A stretch of 49,829 nt of DNA, taken from positions 91,855-141,683 of the forward strand of contig PFLE01000004.1 of assembly GCA_002784465.1 (NCBI GenBank), given 5' to 3'. The notes beneath the pieces are model-generated. The model searched no databases. It saw nothing but the letters and a program-made list of their open reading frames with translations, and was not told the DNA's origin. Shown piece after piece: positions 23,742-31,556 of this stretch. This DNA is from Candidatus Shapirobacteria bacterium CG_4_10_14_0_8_um_filter_39_15 (GTDB lineage Bacteria; Patescibacteriota; Microgenomatia; UM-FILTER-39-15). Made by a program: the position numbers and the translations under genes. Numbering within the stretch: the stretch's first letter is position 1; every line of letters begins with the position of its first letter.

Positions 23742-24196
23742 CCAGCTTGGGTTGACATGTAGCGGTCGGCGGAGAGAAGGTATTTGGAGCCGGATTTTTT
23801 AACCTGTCCCCAATAATGCGATTTTTTCTTGCCGCGGGCAAGATGCATTGACAACCAATTGGATGAGTGTTCAACTTGTTTGGTTAATAATTTAACAAAA
23901 GAAATCAGTTTTTCAAAGAATGTTAGATGATAAGTTCCCGTTTCAATAATGGTTGTTTGAATTGCCGCCACCTGAACTTCTTGATTAAGATGAACAACCG
24001 AAACGGAAAGCTTTTTTAATTCTTCCTGAAGCTTGGTGACTTGGGTTGCAGTTTCTTTTTTAGAATTTGAGAAAATTAAAAGTTCCTGTTTCCTGATTGC
24101 TTCCGACCGGATATACTTTCGTTCAAATTCCTGTTTTTCAGTCAGGCTGTCCCGCAAAATTTCCAGAGAAATATCGTTTTTTGAATATTTGTTCAT
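23738..24196 (-). CDS. DUF5660-like protein of Patescibacteria
   Basis: The product has 152 residues. It is helical with a coiled coil in the first half, then TGTYHLTFFEKLISFVKLL and the conserved C-terminus HYWGQVKKSGSKYLLSADRY. I recall this ending and layout from DUF5660-type proteins of Microgenomates; no function is known to me. No signal peptide or membrane helix is evident. Its stop codon overlaps that of the convergent phosphatase remnant. Confidence 0.7.
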   Translation of the reverse strand: MNKYSKNDISLEILRDSLTEKQEFERKYIRSEAIRKQELLIFSNSKKETATQVTKLQEELKKLSVSVVHLNQEVQVAAIQTTIIETGTYHLTFFEKLISFVKLLTKQVEHSSNWLSMHLARGKKKSHYWGQVKKSGSKYLLSADRYMSTQAG

Positions 24197-24213
24197 TAAT
24201 GCCCAGTATTATA

Positions 24214-25053
24214 CTAGAGATGGGAGATAAATTCAAGGGCCTTGCGCCGGAGAAGAATATTCCGAAGATATAATTTTTGTTCCGGCTTGGAAAAATCATC
24301 TTTTGTTTTTTGGTCACCAAGGGCATTGATGAAATCTTCCACTTCTTTTTCCGAAATTTCAAGTTTTTCTGTTTTAGACACTTCATTTAAAGCCAATTGA
24401 ATGGTTAAATCTTTGATAATTTTTTCCCGGTATTCTGTTCTAATTTGATCGCCGGTTTTACCAATTGAACCAAGATATTGTTCAACCGTCATCCCTAAAG
24501 AATTGGTTTGATTAATTAAACCGGCCAGCGAATGATTAATTTCGTCTTCAAGAATTATTTCCGGAATATTAACTTTTACGGTTTCTATTAATGCATCAAT
24601 TGCTTTTTGAGTTCGTTCCTCTTCAGTAATCGGAGGGGCATTGGTGATGATTTTTGAAGCCGCCAGAACGCCCTTAATTTTTTCTTTATAATCCCCCAAT
24701 TCAACTTGCGGACTTTCGCAGGTAGTAATCCTAATTTCCCAATCTTCGTCTTCTTTGGCTTTGAGTAATTCTACTTTTGGATTGATAATCGGGGTAATTT
24801 TGTGTTCCTGGACGGCTTCTAAGTAGGCCTTGGGAACAATTTTTTCAATTACCAATTCATAAATTTTTGACTTATCGGTTTTTTCTTCAACGGTTGAGCG
24901 CGGCGCTTTGCCTTTTCTAAATCCGGGAATTTCGGCTTGTTCTACCAAAGAAACCATCACCTCTTCATAGGTTTTTTTGATTTCCTCTTTTGGAATAGTA
25001 ATAGTAAACTGAACCGTTCCGTCTTCCTGTTTAGCTAAAATGCTTTTAGTCAT
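24214..25053 (-). CDS. tig: Trigger factor lacking the PPIase domain
   Basis: The product has 279 residues, against about 430 in the standard chaperone. The ribosome-binding domain carries GFRKGKAPRS, the signature loop that docks on L23. After about residue 140 the sequence goes directly into the helical C-terminal chaperone domain (VNIPEIILEDEINHSLAGL and onwards), skipping the FKBP-type prolyl isomerase domain. It should still bind nascent chains at the exit tunnel. It lies 6 nt after a 45-residue basic protein gene. Confidence 0.93.
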   Translation of the reverse strand: MTKSILAKQEDGTVQFTITIPKEEIKKTYEEVMVSLVEQAEIPGFRKGKAPRSTVEEKTDKSKIYELVIEKIVPKAYLEAVQEHKITPIINPKVELLKAKEDEDWEIRITTCESPQVELGDYKEKIKGVLAASKIITNAPPITEEERTQKAIDALIETVKVNIPEIILEDEINHSLAGLINQTNSLGMTVEQYLGSIGKTGDQIRTEYREKIIKDLTIQLALNEVSKTEKLEISEKEVEDFINALGDQKTKDDFSKPEQKLYLRNILLRRKALEFISHL

Positions 25054-25059
25054 ATGAGG

Positions 25060-25197
25060 TTATCCTTTATGTTGAGTGAGGCGGTTTTGTGGACGAAAAC
25101 CCCGATTTTTGGAAATAATCGTTCTTTCCTTGAAAAATTCCGGAGTTCGAAATCCAACTACCGGTTGGGTTTTATTTTTTTGAAAAGATTTAGGCAC
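25060..25197 (-). CDS. 45-residue basic protein ahead of tig
   Basis: A GTG-started frame begins PKSFQKNKTQPVVGFRTPEF and ends in RLTQHKG. It is strongly basic, with no hydrophobic helix. It fits exactly between the MBL gene (4 nt gap) and tig (6 nt gap), which argues for a real gene. Basic character and a position next to tig suggest a ribosome- or nucleic-acid-associated peptide, but that is inference. Confidence 0.55.
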   Translation of the reverse strand: MPKSFQKNKTQPVVGFRTPEFFKERTIISKNRGFRPQNRLTQHKG

Positions 25198-25201
25198 AAA
25201 A

Positions 25202-25813
25202 TTATTCTATCATAAGCTTAGCTTTTTTTACAGAGGTGGTTAAGCCGTGACCGGGGTAGATAATCGTTGAATCCGGTAATTTAAACAATTTAGTCAGAGA
25301 TTTTTGAAAATCGATTGGCGAAGAATAGCTTAAGTCGGTTCGGCCAAATCCGTCCGCAAAAATCATATCGCCACTAAAAAGTATCCCTGGAGTAGATAAA
25401 CTAATTCCTCCGGGCGTGTGTCCGGGAGTTTCGATAACTTTTAAAGTTTGCTTTCCAAAAATAATTTTATTCCCCTGCTGTAAATTGTTATCTGGAAATG
25501 GAGTCGGATCAGCGGATAAACCGGTAAAGCGTTTGGTTGTTTGGGAAGTTCTCTTGAGTAAGAAATTATCTTTGGAATTCATAAGAAAAGGTGCGTTGAA
25601 AGCCAACTTTAATTCAAGTAAACCGAGAACATGATCAAAATGACCATGGGTAGCAACAATAAATTTGACAACAAGCTTCTCATCAAGAATTTTGCGGATA
25701 ATATAATCGGCTTCGTCGGCCGGGTCAATCGCAATCGCCTCTTTGGTTTCTTCATCCCAAACAAGATAGCAATTAGTCAGTAATTGTCCCAGAACTAAAG
25801 TTTTAATATTCAT
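25202..25813 (-). CDS. Metallo-beta-lactamase fold hydrolase (glyoxalase II-like)
   Basis: The product has 203 residues. Metal ligands appear in THGHFDHVLG, in TPGHTPGG, in FSGDMIF and in IYPGHG, the standard order of the family. It resembles small hydroxyacylglutathione-hydrolase-like proteins; the true substrate cannot be read from the sequence. The ATG at 25813 is preceded by AAGGA, one of the few clear Shine-Dalgarno sequences in a core-type gene here. It is followed by the small basic gene and tig. Confidence 0.88.
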   Translation of the reverse strand: MNIKTLVLGQLLTNCYLVWDEETKEAIAIDPADEADYIIRKILDEKLVVKFIVATHGHFDHVLGLLELKLAFNAPFLMNSKDNFLLKRTSQTTKRFTGLSADPTPFPDNNLQQGNKIIFGKQTLKVIETPGHTPGGISLSTPGILFSGDMIFADGFGRTDLSYSSPIDFQKSLTKLFKLPDSTIIYPGHGLTTSVKKAKLMIE

Positions 25814-25822
25814 TTTTCCTTA

Positions 25823-25869
25823 TGTGTCTAGCTATATCACACCGGGGGTGTGCAAAACCGGGGGTGTGC
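25823..25869 (-). repeat. REP-like hairpin, variant copy D
   Basis: The head GTGTCTAGCTATA is followed by CACACC and GGTGTG arms, with the GGGGGTGTGC segment duplicated 16 nt later. The stem bases differ from the other copies but still pair. Confidence 0.6.
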
Positions 25870-25888
25870 GAATGGCGAAAATGACAAC

Positions 25889-27112
25889 TTATTTATAGTA
25901 TTTTTTTCCTTTTAATTTGTCTGGCAAAAGACTTTCTTTAGTATAAGAATCGTAGCCTTTACCGTAATTCAAATCTTTCATTAGTTTCGTTGGCGCATTT
26001 CTGATTACCAGAGGAATCGGCAAATTACCAAATTGTTTGACGTCTGCCAAAGCGGCCATGTAAGCGTTGTAAGCGGAGCGGTTTTTGGGTGATTTACACA
26101 AGTAAACCACTCCTACGGCAAGATTTTCCCGGCATTCGGGAAAGCCGATGGTTTCGCAGGCGCGGAATACTTCGTTGGCAACGACCAATGCGGTCGGTTG
26201 AGCCATGCCGATATCCTCGGAAGAAAAAACTACCATCCGGCGGGCAATAAATAAAGGATCTTCGCCAGCTTCAACCATTCGTGCTAAATAATATAAGGCG
26301 GCATCGACATTGCTGGCGCGCATACTTTTAATAAAAGCACTGATCGTGTTGTAGTGCTCTTCACCAAGCAGGTCATAATAGAGAGATTCCCGCTGAAGCG
26401 CATTCTGGATTACTTTTAGGTCAATTTGTTTCTTGGCGGGTAATAGTCGATCAGCTATTTCCAGAATATTCAGGACATTTCTAGAATCTCCGTTGGCCGA
26501 ATTGAGCAAAAAGTCTTTAGCATCTTTTGAAATCGTTTTTTTGAGTTCTTTTAGTCCTCGATCACAAATTATATCCAATTCTTCTTTTTCGAGTTGATTC
26601 AAGACGAATACGCGGCATCTGGATAGTAACGGACCGATGACCTCGAAAGACGGGTTCTCGGTGGTGGCGCCAATTAAAGTGATTGTTCCGTCTTCAACCG
26701 AAGGCAGAAAAGCATCCTGTTGGGCCTTATTAAAACGATGAATTTCATCGACAAATAAAATGGTTCGACTAGTTTTCTGGTTGTCTGGTTGTCTGGTAGA
26801 CGTAGAGCGAAGAGACAGTTGTTCACTTTTATTGATTCTTTCGCGGGCTTCTTTAATAATTTTTCGTACTTGATCTAAACCGGTAGTTACTGCAGAAAGA
26901 CTGACAAAGTGAGAGTTAGTTTCGGTAGCAATAATTCGTGCCAAAGAGGTCTTCCCTACTCCGGGCGGGCCCCAGAGGATCATTGATACCAGTTGATCCG
27001 ATTGAATAAGTTTTCTTAAGATTCCGTTCTGGCCGACTAAATGTTTTTGGCCGACAAATTCATCGAGATTTTTGGGTCTAACCCGTTCTGCAAGAGGGAT
27101 ATATGAATCCAT
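25889..27112 (-). CDS. rarA: Replication-associated recombination protein A (AAA ATPase)
   Basis: The product has 407 residues. Walker A is [14 protein letters not shown], Walker [17 protein letters not shown], sensor 1 [13 protein letters not shown], with the family C-terminus ([19 protein letters not shown]). RarA (MgsA) acts at stalled forks. An insertion of about 20 residues before Walker B (around [18 protein letters not shown]) is encoded in part by an 8-nt micro-array. It lies 3 nt after the preceding gene. Confidence 0.95.
   Translation of the reverse strand: MDSYIPLAERVRPKNLDEFVGQKHLVGQNGILRKLIQSDQLVSMILWGPPGVGKTSLARIIATETNSHFVSLSAVTTGLDQVRKIIKEARERINKSEQLSLRSTSTRQPDNQKTSRTILFVDEIHRFNKAQQDAFLPSVEDGTITLIGATTENPSFEVIGPLLSRCRVFVLNQLEKEELDIICDRGLKELKKTISKDAKDFLLNSANGDSRNVLNILEIADRLLPAKKQIDLKVIQNALQRESLYYDLLGEEHYNTISAFIKSMRASNVDAALYYLARMVEAGEDPLFIARRMVVFSSEDIGMAQPTALVVANEVFRACETIGFPECRENLAVGVVYLCKSPKNRSAYNAYMAALADVKQFGNLPIPLVIRNAPTKLMKDLNYGKGYDSYTKESLLPDKLKGKKYYK
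26773..26804. repeat. 8-nt micro-array inside rarA
   Basis: Three units ending TCTGG (TTGTCTGG twice, perfect) and a degenerate fourth lie in frame just before the Walker B strand of RarA. Confidence 0.75.
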
Positions 27113-27114
27113 GA

Positions 27115-27417
27115 TTAATTATTGAAATTGATATTCAGATTAAGCGAAGGCATGGTCAAATCCGATTCGTTTAGATCAACGGAATTTAACTTTTTTTCAG
27201 TATTGCCAACCCGATCAATAATTGCCTGGAATTGATCACTGGCAATCGTGGGGGTTATTTTCGTCTCAATAATGGCGGGAGTCGGATTTGGATTATTTGT
27301 GGTGGAACTTGTTGTCGGACTGGTCATTTTAGCTTGAATAACCAGCAGAACGAACAGAACCAAAACCAGCAACGGTAATCCCAGGATAATGGTTTTTCCC
27401 AAATGTTTTTTAAACAT
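27115..27417 (-). CDS. Small membrane-anchored protein
   Basis: The product has 100 residues. A short basic start (MFKKHLGKT) is followed by one strong membrane helix (LGLPLLVLVLFVLLVI, about residues 12-29), a Thr/Pro/Asn-rich linker and an acidic tail ending in LNLNINFNN. It is likely anchored in the membrane with the tail outside. It overlaps the preceding gene by 8 nt, so the two are co-translated. The family was not recognised. Confidence 0.65.
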   Translation of the reverse strand: MFKKHLGKTIILGLPLLVLVLFVLLVIQAKMTSPTTSSTTNNPNPTPAIIETKITPTIASDQFQAIIDRVGNTEKKLNSVDLNESDLTMPSLNLNINFNN

Positions 27418-28216
27418 TTTTTACTCTATTAATTATTTCTTTCAGATCGGTAATTGTTTCTTTTAAGTATTGATTGGCGTCCACAAAAATTTGTTGGGAA
27501 TTATTTAAAATTTTAAGCATTTCATCCGGAGTGCTTTGAGTAAGCATGGTAGATACCGTTTGCTGGCCTAAGTTGTATTTCTCCTCCGCTAAAGATTCTT
27601 TGCCTTTGGCTTCAATCAACCAACGCTCTAAAGTGGAAACATCTTTGCCCGATTCCTTTAATTGATTAATATAATTTTCAAGACTGGTAATTTCCGATTT
27701 CACTTCATTTATTTCAATGCTGATTCTTCCTGACCAAAGGGCGCCCTTGGTTTGATAGGTCAAATAAACAGCGGTTGGATAATTTTTTTCAAATTTTTGG
27801 GAAACATTCATTAAGTCATCGATCGTGGAAACCGGAGAAATATCACTTTTGTTTTGTTGAAGAGAAGCAATCTCCCCGTCAATCTGAGGATAAAGAAGAT
27901 TCTTCTGATAATCGGTGACGCTTTGGTCTTCGTTTAGTTTCATTCTGGCCGCGGTTAAAAAAGTTCTTAAAGTGTCGGTTCTGGCGGTCAGCATTGTTTT
28001 TGTTTGGTCAATGGCTTTTGTTTGGGCGGTTAGAGTGTTATAGGTTTGGTACTCGCTTTTAGCTGACTGATAATTAAGATAAGCGCTCCGGTATTGACCG
28101 AAATTGTACAAGTAATCCTGATAAGCCCTGGCGTAGGTAAAGTCTTGGGCTTTTATAAGGGTAAAAGAGTGAAAGAGCAAGAGAGCAAGAGGGATTATAA
28201 ATAAAAACCGTTTCAT
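27410..28216 (-). CDS. Secreted coiled-coil protein
   Basis: The product has 268 residues. The signal peptide MKRFLFIIPLALLLFHSFTL is followed by a likely cleavage site after KAQ. The mature part is almost wholly helical with Tyr-rich helices (YARAYQDYLYNFGQYRSAY) and long coiled coils. A micro-array of five 8-nt units encodes about residues 6-19, that is, the hydrophobic core of the signal peptide. A TAAACT box ends 6 nt before the ATG. No known domain; a structural role outside the membrane is possible. Confidence 0.75.
   Translation of the reverse strand: MKRFLFIIPLALLLFHSFTLIKAQDFTYARAYQDYLYNFGQYRSAYLNYQSAKSEYQTYNTLTAQTKAIDQTKTMLTARTDTLRTFLTAARMKLNEDQSVTDYQKNLLYPQIDGEIASLQQNKSDISPVSTIDDLMNVSQKFEKNYPTAVYLTYQTKGALWSGRISIEINEVKSEITSLENYINQLKESGKDVSTLERWLIEAKGKESLAEEKYNLGQQTVSTMLTQSTPDEMLKILNNSQQIFVDANQYLKETITDLKEIINRVKNV
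28159..28198. repeat. 8-nt micro-array in a signal-peptide coding region
   Basis: Five consecutive octamers of the type GAGCAAGA (two perfect) occur. On the coding strand they give Leu-rich codons of the signal peptide core. Confidence 0.75.
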
Positions 28217-28222
28217 ATATTC

Positions 28223-28228
28223 AGTTTA
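28223..28228 (-). promoter_or_regulatory. -10 box of the secreted coiled-coil gene
   Basis: TAAACT on the minus strand ends 6 nt before the ATG at 28216. Confidence 0.5.
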
Positions 28229-28261
28229 GAGGATGATTAAAGGATTGTAAAGGAAAATAAA

Positions 28262-29152
28262 CTATTCATATCTTAAGGCGGTGATGGGATTTAGACGGGA
28301 AGCGCGAATGGCGGGGGCAACGCCGAAAACGATACCGACAGAAGCAGAAACAAAAAAAGCCAGAAGAACTGACCAAACAGTGACTTCACTTGGGAAAAAA
28401 CGGCTTTTGGTGTAGCCATGGTGTTCATTATCCCGATTCCCCCGACCAAAAGTGAAATGGCGGCAATACCTCCCAGAGCCAAAGTCAAAACGCCTAAAAT
28501 ATTATTGATGGTTGAAAGCATTTGGGCTTGATTCGAATTTTCTTTCCGCCAGGGTAATTTCTTTGCCGATTGGTTCCTGCGCGCCGAATAATTTTTCGGC
28601 CAATGACGGCCCGATGACCGCGACTCTTTTGGCCGAATCAAGATCGGCCGCAGATAAAAACCGGCCCTTTTCCATCCCCAGTTTGCGGACGCGGATGTAA
28701 TTTTCAGTTGACCCGATAATCGTAATGCCAACCTCTTTTTTTTGGTAAACGGCCACTTCCGCCGATTCGAAAACCGGCGCCACCGCCGTAATTGGCGGAC
28801 CAATTTTTTCAAGATCTCTAACATGATCCAGGGTTAATTTTGATCCTTGAATATTTGGCGCACCGGAAAAACCGTCTTCGCCGCCGAACGATCCCGGCAT
28901 AACGCCGATAATTACGCCCAGCATGGTTTAAGTTGCATTTTTCCGCAACTTCCAGATCGTGAGTAACAATCACTATCGTTTTCCCTTCCTTATTAAATTC
29001 TTTGAGGATTTTGATAATTTCTTCGCCGGTTTTGGTATTTTTTACCGTCGCTAAAACAAATTTTTGTTTACTGCCGAATAGAAAGCGGGAAGCAATAACC
29101 ACCAGAACAACCACTAAAAAACAGCCAAGAGAAATTTTTTACTTTTAATCAT
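28262..29152 (-). pseudogene. Remnant of a MacA-MacB type exporter
   Basis: Read on the minus strand from 29152, the pieces are: a membrane-fusion-like N-terminus MIKSKKFLLAVF, a frameshift, VVLVVIASRFLFGSKQKF; then abruptly TGEEIIKILKEFNKEGKT with VIVTHDLEVAEKC, the H-loop end of an ABC ATPase; then MLGVIIGV joined directly to MPGSFGGEDGFSG of a MacB periplasmic domain; the domain to about 28560; a frameshift; LLVGGIGIMNTM; and finally GVAPAIRASRLNPITALRYE, the MacB C-terminus, ending at 28262-28264. The order is right but most of the adaptor and ATPase and part of the FtsX domain are deleted. The locus is dead. Confidence 0.85.
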
Positions 29153-29161
29153 TTTTAGTGC

Positions 29162-30715
29162 TTATACAATAATTTCCTCCTTTTTAATTCTCACAAAATG
29201 AATCCATTCTTCGGCCACATTAAAGAATGCCTTGAATGGTGCTTCAATTATAAAGTCAAAAATAAAAATAAGAAAGTTTATCTGTGACAATTCTCCGGAA
29301 AGCCATTGGCCAACTCTTAAGATCGGCAGAAAAATAAAATCGCCTATCGGGGTAAGAGCAGATTCCTTTTCCATAATAACATAATCTTTCGTGTCCAGAC
29401 GAACACGGTAACTGAAAAAAGAAACCACGCACAAAAAGAAAAGAAAAATTCCCTTGCTGACGATACTGAAGCCAAGGCGGTTTAAAAAGGCAATGATTAA
29501 TCCAAAAATCAGAATAAAAGTTAGAGAGTAAACAATCGTAAAAGCGGTTGAACTTGGCTTGCTGACTTTAATTTGAATGTTATGGTTGGTGGGAATTTCC
29601 TCATATAAATAATTTTTTATCCGGTCAATAACCCTTTGAGTATTTTGGTTATCGGGAAGGCCAATGTTCGCTGTCGCGACAAACATTAAGGCCGGTGGGA
29701 AAATAGTATTAATGGTAATCGCCAGTAAATTTGTTTTCCGTACCAGTAAATCAAAAGGAACTTCAATCAAAATTGCAAGAACCATTTTGGTCAGAAAAAT
29801 ATAAATAATGCTCCGGGTGGCGGCGCGGCGGAGTTTTGTTTGGGTTTCCAAATAGCGTTTACTTAAAAGCGCTTCGGCTTTTTTCTGTAATAAATCAGGA
29901 TCGGTTAAAATCACCGGAAAATTGACCGGATCTTCTTCGACCAAATCTCTGATAACCAAAAACGGCGCGCATTCTCTTTTGATAAATCTTTTTAAGCGGT
30001 CTTTGGCCGGATGATTCAATTCTTTTTCAATTTCCTGATAGGTTTTTTCAAAATCTTTGGCAATTTTTACCGCTTCTTCAGGCCCTTGATCAATCCAGTC
30101 GGGATATTTTGACTGAAACAGCTGGAAGCGAATTACCGGTTCGTCGCTTTGGGCATAAGCGCGGTGAACGGCAATATAAACTTGAATATTTTTACTTTTC
30201 TGATCCCGTTCGTTCTCCAAAGTAATCTCGTTTTTAAGACTTTGATAGACAAAATTTATTAGGGCTTCCCGATTGGGCGCGGGGGCTAATTTTTTCTCAA
30301 TCTCACAGGAAGCAATACCGGTAAGCCAATTGGCATAATCGCTGTTTTTGGTAAGTTTGCAAACTTCGGTTTTTAGAGCGATATATTTATCAATCGTTTC
30401 TTGGATTTCATCAATTTTGAGAATTGGGATATGGCCGTTTTCCAGATATCTGGCCCAAAGAAGTTCTTTAATTAAAGCCTCGGCAATACCAGAGCCGGTA
30501 GATTTAATAATCAGCCTGCGTCTAAGGATCCGTTCGATCGCTGCCCGGCGGATTAAGTGCTCGGCCCGAAATTCGACCGCGTTTCTGGCGGCTTCATACA
30601 ACACGGCGGCGGCGGAAACGGTACGGCTAACCGTTACCCCTTGATCAGAGGGATTTTTAAGTTGAGCAGAAGCCTGAAAATTATCCAGTAATGTTTGAGA
30701 TTGTTTATTTAACAT
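29162..30715 (-). CDS. Conserved membrane protein of unknown function
   Basis: The product has 517 residues. A large helical soluble N-terminal half has AVLYEAARNAVEFRAEHLI followed by RRAAIERILRRRL. Membrane segments are predicted at about residues 300-325, 335-355, 393-415 and 420-440. I recall similar Arg-rich RNAIERILKRRL-type motifs from conserved Patescibacteria proteins of unknown role. There is no catalytic signature. It begins just after tRNA-Leu on the same strand and may be read from the tRNA promoter. Four other membrane or export genes, one dead, lie nearby. Confidence 0.75.
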   Translation of the reverse strand: MLNKQSQTLLDNFQASAQLKNPSDQGVTVSRTVSAAAVLYEAARNAVEFRAEHLIRRAAIERILRRRLIIKSTGSGIAEALIKELLWARYLENGHIPILKIDEIQETIDKYIALKTEVCKLTKNSDYANWLTGIASCEIEKKLAPAPNREALINFVYQSLKNEITLENERDQKSKNIQVYIAVHRAYAQSDEPVIRFQLFQSKYPDWIDQGPEEAVKIAKDFEKTYQEIEKELNHPAKDRLKRFIKRECAPFLVIRDLVEEDPVNFPVILTDPDLLQKKAEALLSKRYLETQTKLRRAATRSIIYIFLTKMVLAILIEVPFDLLVRKTNLLAITINTIFPPALMFVATANIGLPDNQNTQRVIDRIKNYLYEEIPTNHNIQIKVSKPSSTAFTIVYSLTFILIFGLIIAFLNRLGFSIVSKGIFLFFLCVVSFFSYRVRLDTKDYVIMEKESALTPIGDFIFLPILRVGQWLSGELSQINFLIFIFDFIIEAPFKAFFNVAEEWIHFVRIKKEEIIV

Positions 30716-30722
30716 CTAAAAG

Positions 30723-30806
30723 TGGGCTGGAGAGGACTTGAACCTCTAAGGTATTGCTACCGCAGGTTCCTAAAACCTGTCTGTCTACCAATTTCAGCAC
30801 CAGCCC
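30723..30806 (-). tRNA. tRNA-Leu(UAG)
   Basis: On the minus strand: acceptor GGGCTGG/CCAGCCC, anticodon stem CAGGT/ACCTG with loop TTTAGGA (anticodon TAG), a long variable arm typical of class II tRNAs, and T arm AGAGG-TTCAAGT-CCTCT. Discriminator A; CCA is not encoded. Confidence 0.95.
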
Positions 30807-30822
30807 ATATAAGTAAAACAGT

Positions 30823-30918
30823 AAATCAGAATATCAGGGAAAGTTGAACAGTGAACAGATTATCCGATCTCTGTTATCTTCACCCGATATAACTGATCCT
30901 CTGATTATCTCAAATTAT
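30823..30918. repeat. Intergenic repeat, family 3, third copy
   Basis: It begins AGTAAATCAGAATATCAGGG and continues with GAACAG, GATTATCC and CTGATTATC motifs shared with 2471-2592 and 18310-18418. The first 40 nt show a rough 8-nt rhythm. It lies between tRNA-Leu and a lysozyme-like gene. Confidence 0.55.
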
Positions 30919-30925
30919 ATCATCA

Positions 30926-31432
30926 TTAAAGTGTAGGAACTAGATTCGAGGCTTGTTCGATTTCGGTGGTAAAATGAGTCACGGCTCCTACCCAGATGAC
31001 AGAAGGCGGGGCGTAAATTCGGGCAATTTGGGGAATTTTTTTAGCGCCGCGGTCATAATATTTGGTCTTTAAGACTTCAGCGACGTGCCAGATTGAATCC
31101 GGCCAGGATTTAAATTGATAATCTCCCCCATTCCAGCCATAAGCATTGTAAGAATTATAAGGAATATATTTTCCAAAAGTTGACTCGATGCCAGTTATTG
31201 ATGGGATCAAACGCCAATCAATTTCATAATAATCGGCGGCTTTAATAAATTCCTTGGCATAAGGTTCTAAGGGAGAATTATATTTGTTCAAAAAGTTTTC
31301 CAAAGCAACAACCCTTTGATCTGTAATCAGAGATTGATTAATGAACATGGCGGATTCCACTTGGGCAAAAGCGGTTTTAGGAATGATAACGATTAAAAAA
31401 ACTGCCAATAAAGCAATAATCAATATTCTCAT
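30926..31432 (-). CDS. Secreted lysozyme-like protein 1
   Basis: The product has 168 residues. A signal peptide (MRILIIALLAVFLIVIIPKT, cleavage near AFA-Q) precedes a domain with YEIDWRLIPSITGIESTFGK, NAYGWNGG and FKSWPDSIWHVAEVL. This resembles lysozyme/glucosaminidase-like or lytic transglycosylase-like folds, with Glu of GIES the likely catalytic acid. It may trim peptidoglycan. It is a distant paralogue of the gene at 40477-41076 (shared NKYNSPLxPY block). A TATACT box lies 4 nt before the ATG. Confidence 0.72.
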   Translation of the reverse strand: MRILIIALLAVFLIVIIPKTAFAQVESAMFINQSLITDQRVVALENFLNKYNSPLEPYAKEFIKAADYYEIDWRLIPSITGIESTFGKYIPYNSYNAYGWNGGDYQFKSWPDSIWHVAEVLKTKYYDRGAKKIPQIARIYAPPSVIWVGAVTHFTTEIEQASNLVPTL

Positions 31433-31439
31433 ATAGAGT

Positions 31440-31508
31440 ATAAGCTTCGCTATAAAAAATCCTGACGTATGGTCTGTCGACCAAACCTCAGGATCTGGGA
31501 AGCATTAT
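31440..31508. repeat. Nested inverted repeat in the uvrB upstream region
   Basis: An inner stem ATCCTGA/TCAGGAT (31459-31465 with 31488-31494) sits inside an outer TATAAGCTTC/GAAGCATTATA arm pair. It lies between divergent genes and could be a bidirectional regulator or a terminator-like hairpin; no T-tract follows. Confidence 0.5.
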
Positions 31509-31544
31509 AACAGAATAACTATGGGATGTCAAGCCTTGGTGTGA

Positions 31545-31550
31545 TAAAAT
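31545..31550 (+). promoter_or_regulatory. Extended -10 box of uvrB
   Basis: TGATAAAAT ends 6 nt before the uvrB ATG. No Shine-Dalgarno sequence can fit in the predicted transcript. Confidence 0.6.
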
Positions 31551-31556
31551 GAAATT

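Noticed and set aside
31525-31545. Another REP-like head before uvrB
   Set aside because: TGTCAAGCCTTGG resembles the head, but no paired stem follows; the match is too short.
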